Assembly (NCBI RefSeq): GCF_028287845.1
Contig: NZ_JAQBOW010000001.1
Span: 1 to 52,655 of the forward strand
DNA length: 52,655 nt
Direction: 5' to 3'
From: Mucilaginibacter sp.
GTDB taxonomy: Bacteria; Bacteroidota; Bacteroidia; Sphingobacteriales; Sphingobacteriaceae
This document shows, piece after piece, positions 43,025 to 49,983 of the stretch. Each line of letters opens with the position of its first letter. Within the stretch, counting starts at the first letter, position 1. Position numbers and translations under genes: made by a program. Below the pieces are notes generated by a model, which worked only from the letters and a program-made list of their open reading frames with translations, made no database searches and had not been told where the DNA came from.

Positions 43025-43868
43025 GAAACCAATATGGCGCATATTATTAATTAGTTTCCTGTGGCTGATAAGCCTGGGCGGACTGGTTGTGTTCATGAGT
43101 TTCATTGAAATAAAAAAGTCCGAAATAGTTTGTAGGGATGTGAAAATATACATACCTGGCAACCAGTATTTTATTGACAAAGAGGAAGTAGAAAATATTT
43201 TACACATCAGTAGTTATACATTGGTTGGGCGTAAAATGAATAATATTAACCTGCATGATCTGGAAGGCAAATTAAAGGCAAACCCGTTTATTGAGCTGGT
43301 TAAGGTATATGCGGATATGGATGGTGTTATTATGATAGAAATAGTGCAGCGTCAACCCATATTGCGCGTTATGAACCAATTTAACCAGGATTATTATATA
43401 GATAAGAATGGGTTAAAAATTCCATTGTCAGATAACTTTACCGCGAGGGTATTGGCAGCTAACGGGTTTATTGATGAGTTTTTTGGCGGTAAGATAGATA
43501 CGTTGCATACTATGCTGGCAAAAGATCTTTTTAAAACGGTCTCTTACATCAGAAAGGATTCGCTTTGGGATGCGCAGATAGCGCAGATATACGTAAACAA
43601 GGAGCACGAAATTGAATTGATACCAAGGGTTGGGAACCAACGCATATTGCTGGGTAATGCAGATTCATTAGATCTGAAATTTCATAACCTGCTTGCATTT
43701 TACAAACAGGCATTACCACAAGTTGGCTGGGATGCTTATAAGCTGATAAATATTAAATATGCCAATCAAATAATAGGCGTAAAAAACTCAAAAGCAGATT
43801 CGGTAAGAATGAAGGCCGCTGCTGATTCAACAAAATTAAAAAAAGACACATCTCTAATAAAGCAGTAA
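43017..43868 (+). CDS. ftsQ: Cell division protein FtsQ
   Basis: A 283-residue bitopic divisome protein. A hydrophobic anchor (RILLISFLWLISLGGLVVFMSF) lies at residues about 7-28, followed by a POTRA-like segment with NQYFIDKEEVENILHISSYTLVG. The C-terminal periplasmic domain has GLKIPLSDNFTARVLAANGF. Conservation across phyla is weak, so the call rests on position between murC and ftsA and on this layout. It starts inside the murC stop region and ends 1 bp before ftsA, so translational coupling is likely. Confidence 0.9.
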   Translation: MFKKPIWRILLISFLWLISLGGLVVFMSFIEIKKSEIVCRDVKIYIPGNQYFIDKEEVENILHISSYTLVGRKMNNINLHDLEGKLKANPFIELVKVYADMDGVIMIEIVQRQPILRVMNQFNQDYYIDKNGLKIPLSDNFTARVLAANGFIDEFFGGKIDTLHTMLAKDLFKTVSYIRKDSLWDAQIAQIYVNKEHEIELIPRVGNQRILLGNADSLDLKFHNLLAFYKQALPQVGWDAYKLINIKYANQIIGVKNSKADSVRMKAAADSTKLKKDTSLIKQ

Positions 43869-43869
43869 T

Positions 43870-45216
43870 ATGGATAAGAGTTCAACACAAGAAAAAAGTT
43901 CGCCAATTGTAGTGGGATTGGATATTGGTACCACAAAAATTTGCGTAATTGTTGGCCGCCGAAGTAAAAACGGTAAGATCGAAGTACTGGGTATAGGTAA
44001 GGCCGAGTCTGCGGGTGTAACTCGTGGCGTAGTTTCAAATATCGACAAAACTGTGCAAGGCATCACCGCAGCGGTTGAAATTGCCAGCACGCAATCAAAC
44101 GTAGAGATAAGGGTGGTGAATGTAGGTATTGCGGGGCAGCACATTAAAAGCTTACAGCATCGCGGGCTGATAACCCGTCGCGATCTGCAGTCAGAGATCA
44201 GCCGCAAGGATATTGATAAGCTGATAGAAGATATGTACAACCTGGTAATGCCTCCGGGCGAAGAGATCATCCATGTATTACCTCAAGAGTTTACTGTTGA
44301 CGGCGAGCCTGGCGTTAAAGACCCTATTGGCATGGCGGGTGTGCGTTTGGAAGCCAATTTCCATATCATATCAGGCCAGGTTACTGCTATAAAGAATATT
44401 GTGAAATGTGTTAACAAAGCACATTTAGAAAGCCAGGAATTGATACTGGAGCCATTAGCATCATCCGAGTCAGTATTGAGCGATGAGGAAAAAGAAGCCG
44501 GTGTGGTTTTGGTTGATATTGGTGGTGGTACCACTGATGTGGCCATCTTTCACGAAGGTATTATACGCCATACTGCCGTTATCCCGTTTGGCGGTAACAG
44601 TGTAACAGAGGATATCCGCGAGGGCTGCTCAGTAATGCGCAACATTGCAGAGCAGTTAAAGATACGTTTCGGATCAGCTTTAGCTGAAGAAAACAAAGAG
44701 AATGAGATAGTGTGTGTGCCTGGTTTGCGCGGACGTGAACCCAAAGAAATATCAGTAAAAAACCTGGCTTTTGTTATCCAGGCCCGTATGGAAGAGATCG
44801 TAGAGCATGTGTATTATGAGATCAAATCATCCGGTTATGAGAAAAAATTAATTGCAGGTATTGTAATAACAGGTGGCGGTGCGCAATTAAAACATCTGCC
44901 ACAAATGGTTGAATTTGTTACTGGTTTAGATTGCCGCGTAGGTTACCCTAACGAGCATTTAGCCAAGAATGAAGTGTTGCCTAAAAACGTTTACGAAGAG
45001 CTGCAAAGTCCAACTTTTGCAACAGGTATTGGCTTGTTGATTAAGGGTATTCAAAAAATGGAATACACAGGTATAGTAGAAACACCGGCAGCAGAAAAGA
45101 TTGATAAAACTGTTAAATATGCCGAAGATAGAAAGTTTGGATTATTTGGTAAAATACTGGAAAGCGGTAAGAAATTTATTAAGGACGATATTAAAGATGA
45201 GGACTTTTTGAAATAA
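43870..45216 (+). CDS. ftsA: Cell division protein FtsA
   Basis: Actin-like ATPase of 448 residues that tethers FtsZ to the membrane. Phosphate-loop motifs are VVGLDIGTTKICVIVG and VVLVDIGGGTTDVAIF; IVITGGGAQLKHLPQMVEFV is the third ATPase block. The C-terminal helix (KFGLFGKILESGKKFIKDDI) is a plausible membrane-targeting amphipathic helix. ftsZ follows after a 169-bp spacer with DnaA-box-like sites, a large gap for this pair. Confidence 0.97.
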   Translation: MDKSSTQEKSSPIVVGLDIGTTKICVIVGRRSKNGKIEVLGIGKAESAGVTRGVVSNIDKTVQGITAAVEIASTQSNVEIRVVNVGIAGQHIKSLQHRGLITRRDLQSEISRKDIDKLIEDMYNLVMPPGEEIIHVLPQEFTVDGEPGVKDPIGMAGVRLEANFHIISGQVTAIKNIVKCVNKAHLESQELILEPLASSESVLSDEEKEAGVVLVDIGGGTTDVAIFHEGIIRHTAVIPFGGNSVTEDIREGCSVMRNIAEQLKIRFGSALAEENKENEIVCVPGLRGREPKEISVKNLAFVIQARMEEIVEHVYYEIKSSGYEKKLIAGIVITGGGAQLKHLPQMVEFVTGLDCRVGYPNEHLAKNEVLPKNVYEELQSPTFATGIGLLIKGIQKMEYTGIVETPAAEKIDKTVKYAEDRKFGLFGKILESGKKFIKDDIKDEDFLK

Positions 45217-45218
45217 AA

Positions 45219-45253
45219 AGCCCCACCCAAGCCCTGCCGGTAAAGGGGGGCTA
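45219..45253 (+). repeat. GC-rich hairpin element in the ftsA-ftsZ spacer
   Basis: AGCCCC (45219-) and GGGGCT (to 45253) pair around ACCCAAGCCCTGCCGGTAAA. It begins 3 bp after the ftsA stop and is of the same general type as the C/G-rich elements at 40440 and 15372, though not identical. Confidence 0.5.
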
Positions 45254-45260
45254 AGTATAC

Positions 45261-45307
45261 TTATGCACATAGTTCAATTTTTCCACATTGTAGATATTTG
45301 TGGAAAA
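45261..45307. promoter_or_regulatory. Three DnaA-box-like sites upstream of ftsZ
   Basis: TTATGCACA (45261-45269, plus), TTTTCCACA (45279-45287, plus) and TGTGGAAAA (45299-45307, a minus-strand TTTTCCACA) each fit the DnaA-box consensus TTWTNCACA. The last two are arms of a 10-bp perfect inverted repeat (45278-45287 with 45299-45308). The ftsZ start is 78 bp further on. Confidence 0.5.
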
Positions 45308-45385
45308 AGGTTGTTGAAAAAGTGCTAATATTACAATGGTGAAATCTAAAATTCGTCAAATCACATATAACTGAACAATAGGATT

Positions 45386-46984
45386 ATGCAATTTGAGATG
45401 TTAAAAGAAAAGTCGTCTATCATCAAGGTTATTGGTGTTGGCGGCGGCGGTGGTAACGCGGTAAACCACATGTACAAGGCAGGTATTACAGGTGTTGATT
45501 TTATAATCTGTAACACTGACGCGCAGGCGTTAGAGTTAAGCCCTATACCCAACAAGGTGCAGCTGGGGGCAAGCTTAACAGAAGGTATGGGTGCCGGTTC
45601 AATACCCGAGGTTGGAAAAAATTCGGCTATCGAAAATATTGACGATATTAAGCAAATGCTGGGCGTTAATACCAAAATGTTGTTTATTACAGCAGGTATG
45701 GGCGGTGGTACAGGTACAGGTGCCAGCCCAATTATTGCCAAAGCCGCACGCGAGATGGATATATTAACCGTTGGCATTATCACTACTCCTTTCTCTTTTG
45801 AAGGCAAGCGCCGTAAAATGCAGGCCGAAGAGGGAATGGAAGAATTGAAAAAATACGTTGATTCGTTCCTGGTAATATCAAACGACAGGCTGCGCCAAAT
45901 TTTTGGTAACCTAACCTTAGGTTCGGCATTTGCACAAGCTGATGATATTTTAACAACTGCCGCCAAAGGTATTGCAGAAATTATAACCTTACCGGGCTAT
46001 ATAAATGTTGACTTTAAAGATGTGCGCACTGTAATGAAAGACAGCGGTGTATCTATTATGGGAAGCTCGGCAGCTGAAGGCGAGAATCGTGCATTAAGAG
46101 CTGTTGAAGGCGCGTTATCATCCCCATTATTAAAAGATAACGAAATTGAAGGAGCACGTTATATCCTATTAAATATTAGCTCGGGCGTGAAAGAAGTAAC
46201 CATGGATGAGGTAAGTATTATTACCGACTACATCCAGGAAGAAGCCGGACTTGCTGCCGACCTGATATGGGGTAATTGCAAAGACGAAAGTCTGGGCGAT
46301 AAAATATCTGTTACAATTATAGCCACCGGTTTCCAAACAAAGGATGAACGTGAGAAAGAATACAGCACCAAAAAAATAGTATCTATGCTGGTGCCTGATG
46401 CGCCAATGGTTAAACCGGTTAATGAGTTTATAAATCATGTAAGCGAAGGCACCACCGCCGAGCCTTATATGAAACAACCAAAGGAAGAACAAAAACAAGC
46501 GGGGTTATTCGATCTGTTTGCAGCTACACGTACCGAGGAACCGTCTGTAATAAAATATAATTTCCAGGAAATTGATGAGCAGCCTATAGGCGAGAATGAA
46601 AGCGAATTACCTGAATTTACATTCAAACTAGCAGACCCTGAAACCGAGACCATTATCAACTTTGAAGCTGCGGTTGAAGAGGACATAGTGCCACCTCACC
46701 CCGTTGTTAATGCGGATGAACATAAAACCGACGAATCTATCGAGGACCAATTACGCAAATCCCGTGAGCGTATTATGCGCTTAAAAGATCTGAGCATGAA
46801 ATTACGTACCGGCAATATACAGGAACTGGAAAACGTTCCTGCTTATAAGCGTAAAGAAGTATCATTGCAGGAAACCCCGGCATCTGACGAAAGTCAGATA
46901 TCAAGATTTTCTTTATTGCCTGATAATGAGGGTAAAATAGAGATTCGCGATAGTAATTCGTTCCTGCATGATAACGTAGACTGA
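45386..46984 (+). CDS. ftsZ: Cell division protein FtsZ
   Basis: Tubulin-like GTPase of 532 residues that forms the Z ring. The GTP-binding signature GGGTGTG is at residues 106-112 (ITAGMGGGTGTGASPIIAKA), the N-terminal KVIGVGGGGGNAVNHM and the T7-loop region are present. The C-terminal third (from about residue 330) is a long variable linker, with the conserved tail NSFLHDNVD, the Bacteroidota-type anchor peptide for FtsA or other partners. The total is much longer than E. coli FtsZ (383). Confidence 0.98.
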   Translation: MQFEMLKEKSSIIKVIGVGGGGGNAVNHMYKAGITGVDFIICNTDAQALELSPIPNKVQLGASLTEGMGAGSIPEVGKNSAIENIDDIKQMLGVNTKMLFITAGMGGGTGTGASPIIAKAAREMDILTVGIITTPFSFEGKRRKMQAEEGMEELKKYVDSFLVISNDRLRQIFGNLTLGSAFAQADDILTTAAKGIAEIITLPGYINVDFKDVRTVMKDSGVSIMGSSAAEGENRALRAVEGALSSPLLKDNEIEGARYILLNISSGVKEVTMDEVSIITDYIQEEAGLAADLIWGNCKDESLGDKISVTIIATGFQTKDEREKEYSTKKIVSMLVPDAPMVKPVNEFINHVSEGTTAEPYMKQPKEEQKQAGLFDLFAATRTEEPSVIKYNFQEIDEQPIGENESELPEFTFKLADPETETIINFEAAVEEDIVPPHPVVNADEHKTDESIEDQLRKSRERIMRLKDLSMKLRTGNIQELENVPAYKRKEVSLQETPASDESQISRFSLLPDNEGKIEIRDSNSFLHDNVD

Positions 46985-46994
46985 TTTTCGGGAC

Positions 46995-47072
46995 GAATGA
47001 TTAAGAATCAAAAACACGAATCAATTTATCAATTAAATTATTTTTTCTATCTTGACTCTTGGTTTTTGACAC
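46995..47072. repeat. Imperfect palindromic repeat (TTAAGAATCAAAAAC family) after ftsZ
   Basis: ATTAAGAATCAAAAACACGAATCAA and CTTGACTCTTGGTTTTTGACACTT (sides about 46999-47023 and 47051-47074) are approximate reverse complements around an AT-rich centre. It is related to the element in the rpoA-rplQ spacer and may help terminate the dcw transcript. Confidence 0.45.
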
Positions 47073-47083
47073 TTGTTTCTAAT

Positions 47084-47112
47084 TTTGGAAGCAATATAAA
47101 ACCTTATATTTG
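47084..47112 (+). promoter_or_regulatory. Bacteroidota-type promoter of the oxoamine synthase gene
   Basis: TTTG (47084-47087) and TATATTTG (47105-47112) separated by 17 bp match the -33 TTTG and -7 TAnnTTTG consensus. The gene starts 31 bp past the -7 box. Confidence 0.65.
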
Positions 47113-47143
47113 CAGCCGAAAACGATAAATAGGAATAGTAATT

Positions 47144-48385
47144 TTGGATTTATTTGATAAAATAACGAGCAGTATGGGCGGTCCTCTTGGACAGCACCAG
47201 GAATGGTCGCATGGATATTTTTCGTATCCGAGACTTGAGGGTGATATTGGCCCGCACATGCAGTTTAACGGAAAAGAACATTTAGTTTGGAGCCTTAATA
47301 ATTACCTGGGTTTGGCTAACCATCCCGAAGTTAGGGCAGCTGATACGCAAGCCGCTGCTGATTACGGTATGGCTTACCCAATGGGTGCCCGCATGATGTC
47401 TGGCAACTCTGTACATCATGAAGAATTGGAAACCAGCCTTGCCGAATTTGTAGGTAAACCCGATGCGTTCCTGCTTAACTATGGTTACCAGGGAATGATA
47501 TCTATAATTGATTCATTGGTTAATCGTAATGATGTTATAGTTTATGATGGCGAGTCGCATGCCTGTATTATTGATGGCTTGCGGATGCACATGGGTAAAC
47601 GCTTTGTTTACAGGCACAATGATATGGCGAGTTGCGAAAAGCAATTGGAACATGCTACCCGTTTAGTTGAACAAACAGGTGGTGGGATATTATTAATTAC
47701 CGAAGGTGTCTTTGGCATGTCTGGCGCCCAGGGTAAATTAAAAGAGATAATTGCACTAAAAAGCAAATATAATTTTCGCATACTGGTTGATGATGCACAT
47801 GGTTTTGGTACTATGGGTAAAACCGGAGCCGGTACCCACGAGGAGCAAGATTGTATTGATGAAGTAGATGTGTACTTTGCCACCTTTGCCAAATCAATGG
47901 CAGGTATTGGTGCATTTGTTGCAGGAGAGAAGCAGGTGATTGATTATTTGCGCTACAATATGCGTTCGCAAATATTTGCAAAGGCCTTGCCAATGCCAAT
48001 GGTATTAGGGCTTAAAAAGCGCTTTGAGTTGCTTAAAACCCAACCACAGTTACGCAAAAAATTATGGCAGATAACGGCTGCCCTGCAATCGGGTTTAAAA
48101 GAACGCGGTTTTGATATTGGTGTTACCAATACTATGGTTACCCCGGTATTTTTAAAAGGCAACTTGTATGAAGCAACATCACTTACCCGAGACCTGCGCG
48201 AAAACTACGGCATATTCTGTTCAATAGTAATTTACCCGGTTATACCTAAAGGATTGATCTTGTTAAGATTGATACCCACAGCCGCACATTCATTAGAAGA
48301 TGTACAACGTACACTGGACGCGTACAGCGAAATGGGCGAAAAACTAAAGGCTGGGCATTACAAGGAAAATATGACAACCGTTTAG
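47144..48385 (+). CDS. PLP-dependent alpha-oxoamine synthase family enzyme
   Basis: A 413-residue fold-type I PLP enzyme of the KBL/8-amino-7-oxononanoate synthase/serine palmitoyltransferase family, which condenses an amino acid with an acyl-CoA. Key blocks are LVWSLNNYLGLANHPEVR, GARMMSGNS, ILVDDAHGFGTMG (Asp216/217, His219) and FAKSMAGIGAF with the Schiff-base lysine Lys250. It differs from the well-studied Sphingobacterium serine palmitoyltransferase in its N-terminal GPLGQHQEWSHGYFSYPRLE block. Sphingolipid or sulfonolipid synthesis is possible but unproven. The predicted start is TTG; the next in-frame ATG is at 47174. Confidence 0.85.
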   Translation: MDLFDKITSSMGGPLGQHQEWSHGYFSYPRLEGDIGPHMQFNGKEHLVWSLNNYLGLANHPEVRAADTQAAADYGMAYPMGARMMSGNSVHHEELETSLAEFVGKPDAFLLNYGYQGMISIIDSLVNRNDVIVYDGESHACIIDGLRMHMGKRFVYRHNDMASCEKQLEHATRLVEQTGGGILLITEGVFGMSGAQGKLKEIIALKSKYNFRILVDDAHGFGTMGKTGAGTHEEQDCIDEVDVYFATFAKSMAGIGAFVAGEKQVIDYLRYNMRSQIFAKALPMPMVLGLKKRFELLKTQPQLRKKLWQITAALQSGLKERGFDIGVTNTMVTPVFLKGNLYEATSLTRDLRENYGIFCSIVIYPVIPKGLILLRLIPTAAHSLEDVQRTLDAYSEMGEKLKAGHYKENMTTV

Positions 48386-48407
48386 TAAAAAACTTATAAT
48401 TAATAAT

Positions 48408-48439
48408 AAGCTTCTGCAATTTACAGGCAGGAGCTTTTT
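48408..48439 (+). terminator. Terminator of the oxoamine synthase gene
   Basis: AAGCTTCTGC and GCAGGAGCTT pair with one mismatch around AATTTACAG, followed by TTTTGTTTT. Confidence 0.75.
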
Positions 48440-48713
48440 GTTTTATATAGATTTGATATAAAAGCAATTAGTATAATTAATAGCAGCTTTTTGTCATCGG
48501 GTGACAATATTAGACTAAATATTATTTTTAACGAAATTTTATTATAATATTGATAAATTGATAGCTTTTTAAGCTATTCTTGCTAAGCATGCATAAGCTA
48601 AAAAGAGCTGAAAATGTGGAAAAAAACACTGTTTAAAGCATTTATAATTATTTTTTTTTCAATAAAAACATTTTAGATTAGCTTTTACAAAACAAAAACC
48701 TCAATAATATTTT

Positions 48714-48721
48714 AAAAGGAG
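48714..48721 (+). promoter_or_regulatory. Strong Shine-Dalgarno of the H1-like gene
   Basis: AAAAGGAG lies 7 bp before the ATG at 48729, ideal spacing and unusual strength for this phylum, suggesting high expression. Confidence 0.6.
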
Positions 48722-48728
48722 AAATTAA

Positions 48729-48905
48729 ATGAAAAAATTCACTGAAGTAAAAAACTTAATTGCATCGCTTGAAGCGGATGCTGACAAGTTTTACAACAAG
48801 GGTAACAGTGCAGCCGGTACCCGCGTTCGTAAAGGTATGCAAGACCTTAAAAATTTAGCGCAAGCTATTCGTTTAGAAGTTCAGGAAGCAAAAAACAAAG
48901 CGTAA
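48729..48905 (+). CDS. Histone H1-like small DNA-associated protein
   Basis: A 58-residue basic protein, MKKFTEVKNLIASLEADADK followed by FYNKGNSAAGTRVRKGMQDL and a Lys/Gln-rich helical end. It fits the Bacteroidota histone H1-like (Hc1-type) small proteins, which are abundant and predicted to bind DNA. It has a strong Shine-Dalgarno (48714-48721), a structured upstream leader and its own terminator, all consistent with high, independent expression. It is short enough to be missed by gene finders. Confidence 0.85.
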   Translation: MKKFTEVKNLIASLEADADKFYNKGNSAAGTRVRKGMQDLKNLAQAIRLEVQEAKNKA

Positions 48906-48933
48906 CCAACGCAAAGTGTTTTGTGTATTACAA

Positions 48934-48966
48934 TAAAACCCGGCTGCACGCAGCAGGGTTTTTTTA
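48934..48966 (+). terminator. Terminator of the H1-like gene
   Basis: AAACCCGGCTG and CAGCAGGGTTT pair, with one internal mismatch and a CACG loop, followed by TTTTTT. The dapA gene on the opposite strand ends at 48978. Confidence 0.85.
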
Positions 48967-48977
48967 TATACTTTAGA

Positions 48978-49859
48978 TTAAAATTTTTGAATTTCTTTAA
49001 TGATCTGTCCGGCAGTGTGATCACTAACCTGTACAAGGGGCAGGCGTACCGTATCACCACAAATACCTAACTGTTTTAGAGCTGTCTTTACACCGGCCGG
49101 GCTGCCTTCCACAAAACATAGCCTGGTAAAATCAATCAGATCATAGTGCCCTTTTTGCGCGGCTTTAAAATTGTTATTTAAACATAAACGAATCATATCA
49201 GATGTTTGGCGGGGTAGCGCATTGCCGATTACCGATATAACACCCACAGCTCCTAAAGCAATCATAGGGAAGCTAACCGGGTCGTCACCTGAGATCATTA
49301 AAAACCCCTCCGGCTTATCACGCATAATCTGGTTGATCTGGTCGAAATTGCCTGATGCCTCTTTTATGCCAATTATGTTCTTAAAATTTCGGGCCAGCCT
49401 GATAGTGGTATCGGCGCTAACATTGCTGCTGGTACGGCCGGGTACATTATATAAAATTACCGGCAAAGATGAGCTTTCGGCAATTGCTTTGTAATGCTGG
49501 TAAATACCTTCTTGCGTAGGTTTATTGTAAGCTGGGCTTGCAGATAATATAGCATCGTAACCGGTTGTGTTAAACTCTTTTACCTGCTCAACTACCTCGG
49601 CTGTATTATTACCGCCAATGCCTGCTACTAAACTTACTCTACCCTTTACCACATCGGCAGTATAGGCCCATACCTTCTTCTTTTCTTCTGAATTTAATGT
49701 GGCGCTCTCGCCTGTTGTACCTAATGACACAAGGTATTCTACCCCGCCATCAATTAAATAATTGATAAGGTTTTTAAGCCCGTCATAATCCACTTGCCCG
49801 TCTGCATGAAAAGGGGTAACTATAGCTATCCCAGTTCCGTAAAATTTGTTCATGTTCAC
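48978..49859 (-). CDS. dapA: 4-hydroxy-tetrahydrodipicolinate synthase
   Basis: TIM-barrel aldolase-type enzyme of 293 residues that condenses pyruvate and aspartate semialdehyde, the first committed step to diaminopimelate and lysine. The N-terminus GTGIAIVTPFHADGQVDYDG, the motif GTTGESATLNSEEKK, VILYNVPGRT (proton-relay Tyr) and GIKEASGNFDQI with Schiff-base Lys166 are all in place. This fits the DAP-type MurE encoded in the same window. Met1 or Met3 are possible starts. Confidence 0.97.
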   Translation of the reverse strand: MNMNKFYGTGIAIVTPFHADGQVDYDGLKNLINYLIDGGVEYLVSLGTTGESATLNSEEKKKVWAYTADVVKGRVSLVAGIGGNNTAEVVEQVKEFNTTGYDAILSASPAYNKPTQEGIYQHYKAIAESSSLPVILYNVPGRTSSNVSADTTIRLARNFKNIIGIKEASGNFDQINQIMRDKPEGFLMISGDDPVSFPMIALGAVGVISVIGNALPRQTSDMIRLCLNNNFKAAQKGHYDLIDFTRLCFVEGSPAGVKTALKQLGICGDTVRLPLVQVSDHTAGQIIKEIQKF

Positions 49860-49983
49860 AATTAAAGGGTGCTAAGATAATAATTTGTTTAGAGATATGG
49901 CTGTTGATTTAATTCATTAAGCTTGTTTCGGCCAACGGATAAAAGGTAAAATAAATAGGGTTTAGCCTAAAAGCGTTATAGAA

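Larger units (their letters stand above)
48386..48728. other. Spacer before the H1-like gene
   Basis: 343 bp, very AT-rich. It contains a terminator at 48408-48439, then a set of self-complementary segments at 48561-48609 (ATAGCTT/AAGCTAT with TTT loop; TAAGCTAAAAAGAGCT as a second partner), then the leader of the H1-like gene with a clear Shine-Dalgarno. No other gene is visible. Confidence 0.55.

Noticed and set aside
45219..45253. Equating the ftsA-ftsZ GC-rich hairpin with the DUF559 cassette ends
   Set aside because: Both are C/G-rich and self-complementary, but the core CCCTCCC-NN-GGGAGGG and the four-G-tract pattern are missing, so common descent is not shown.
45261..45308. Chromosomal replication origin
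   Set aside because: There are only three DnaA-like boxes, no dnaA or other origin-linked gene nearby and no clear unwinding region; a regulatory role is the simpler reading.
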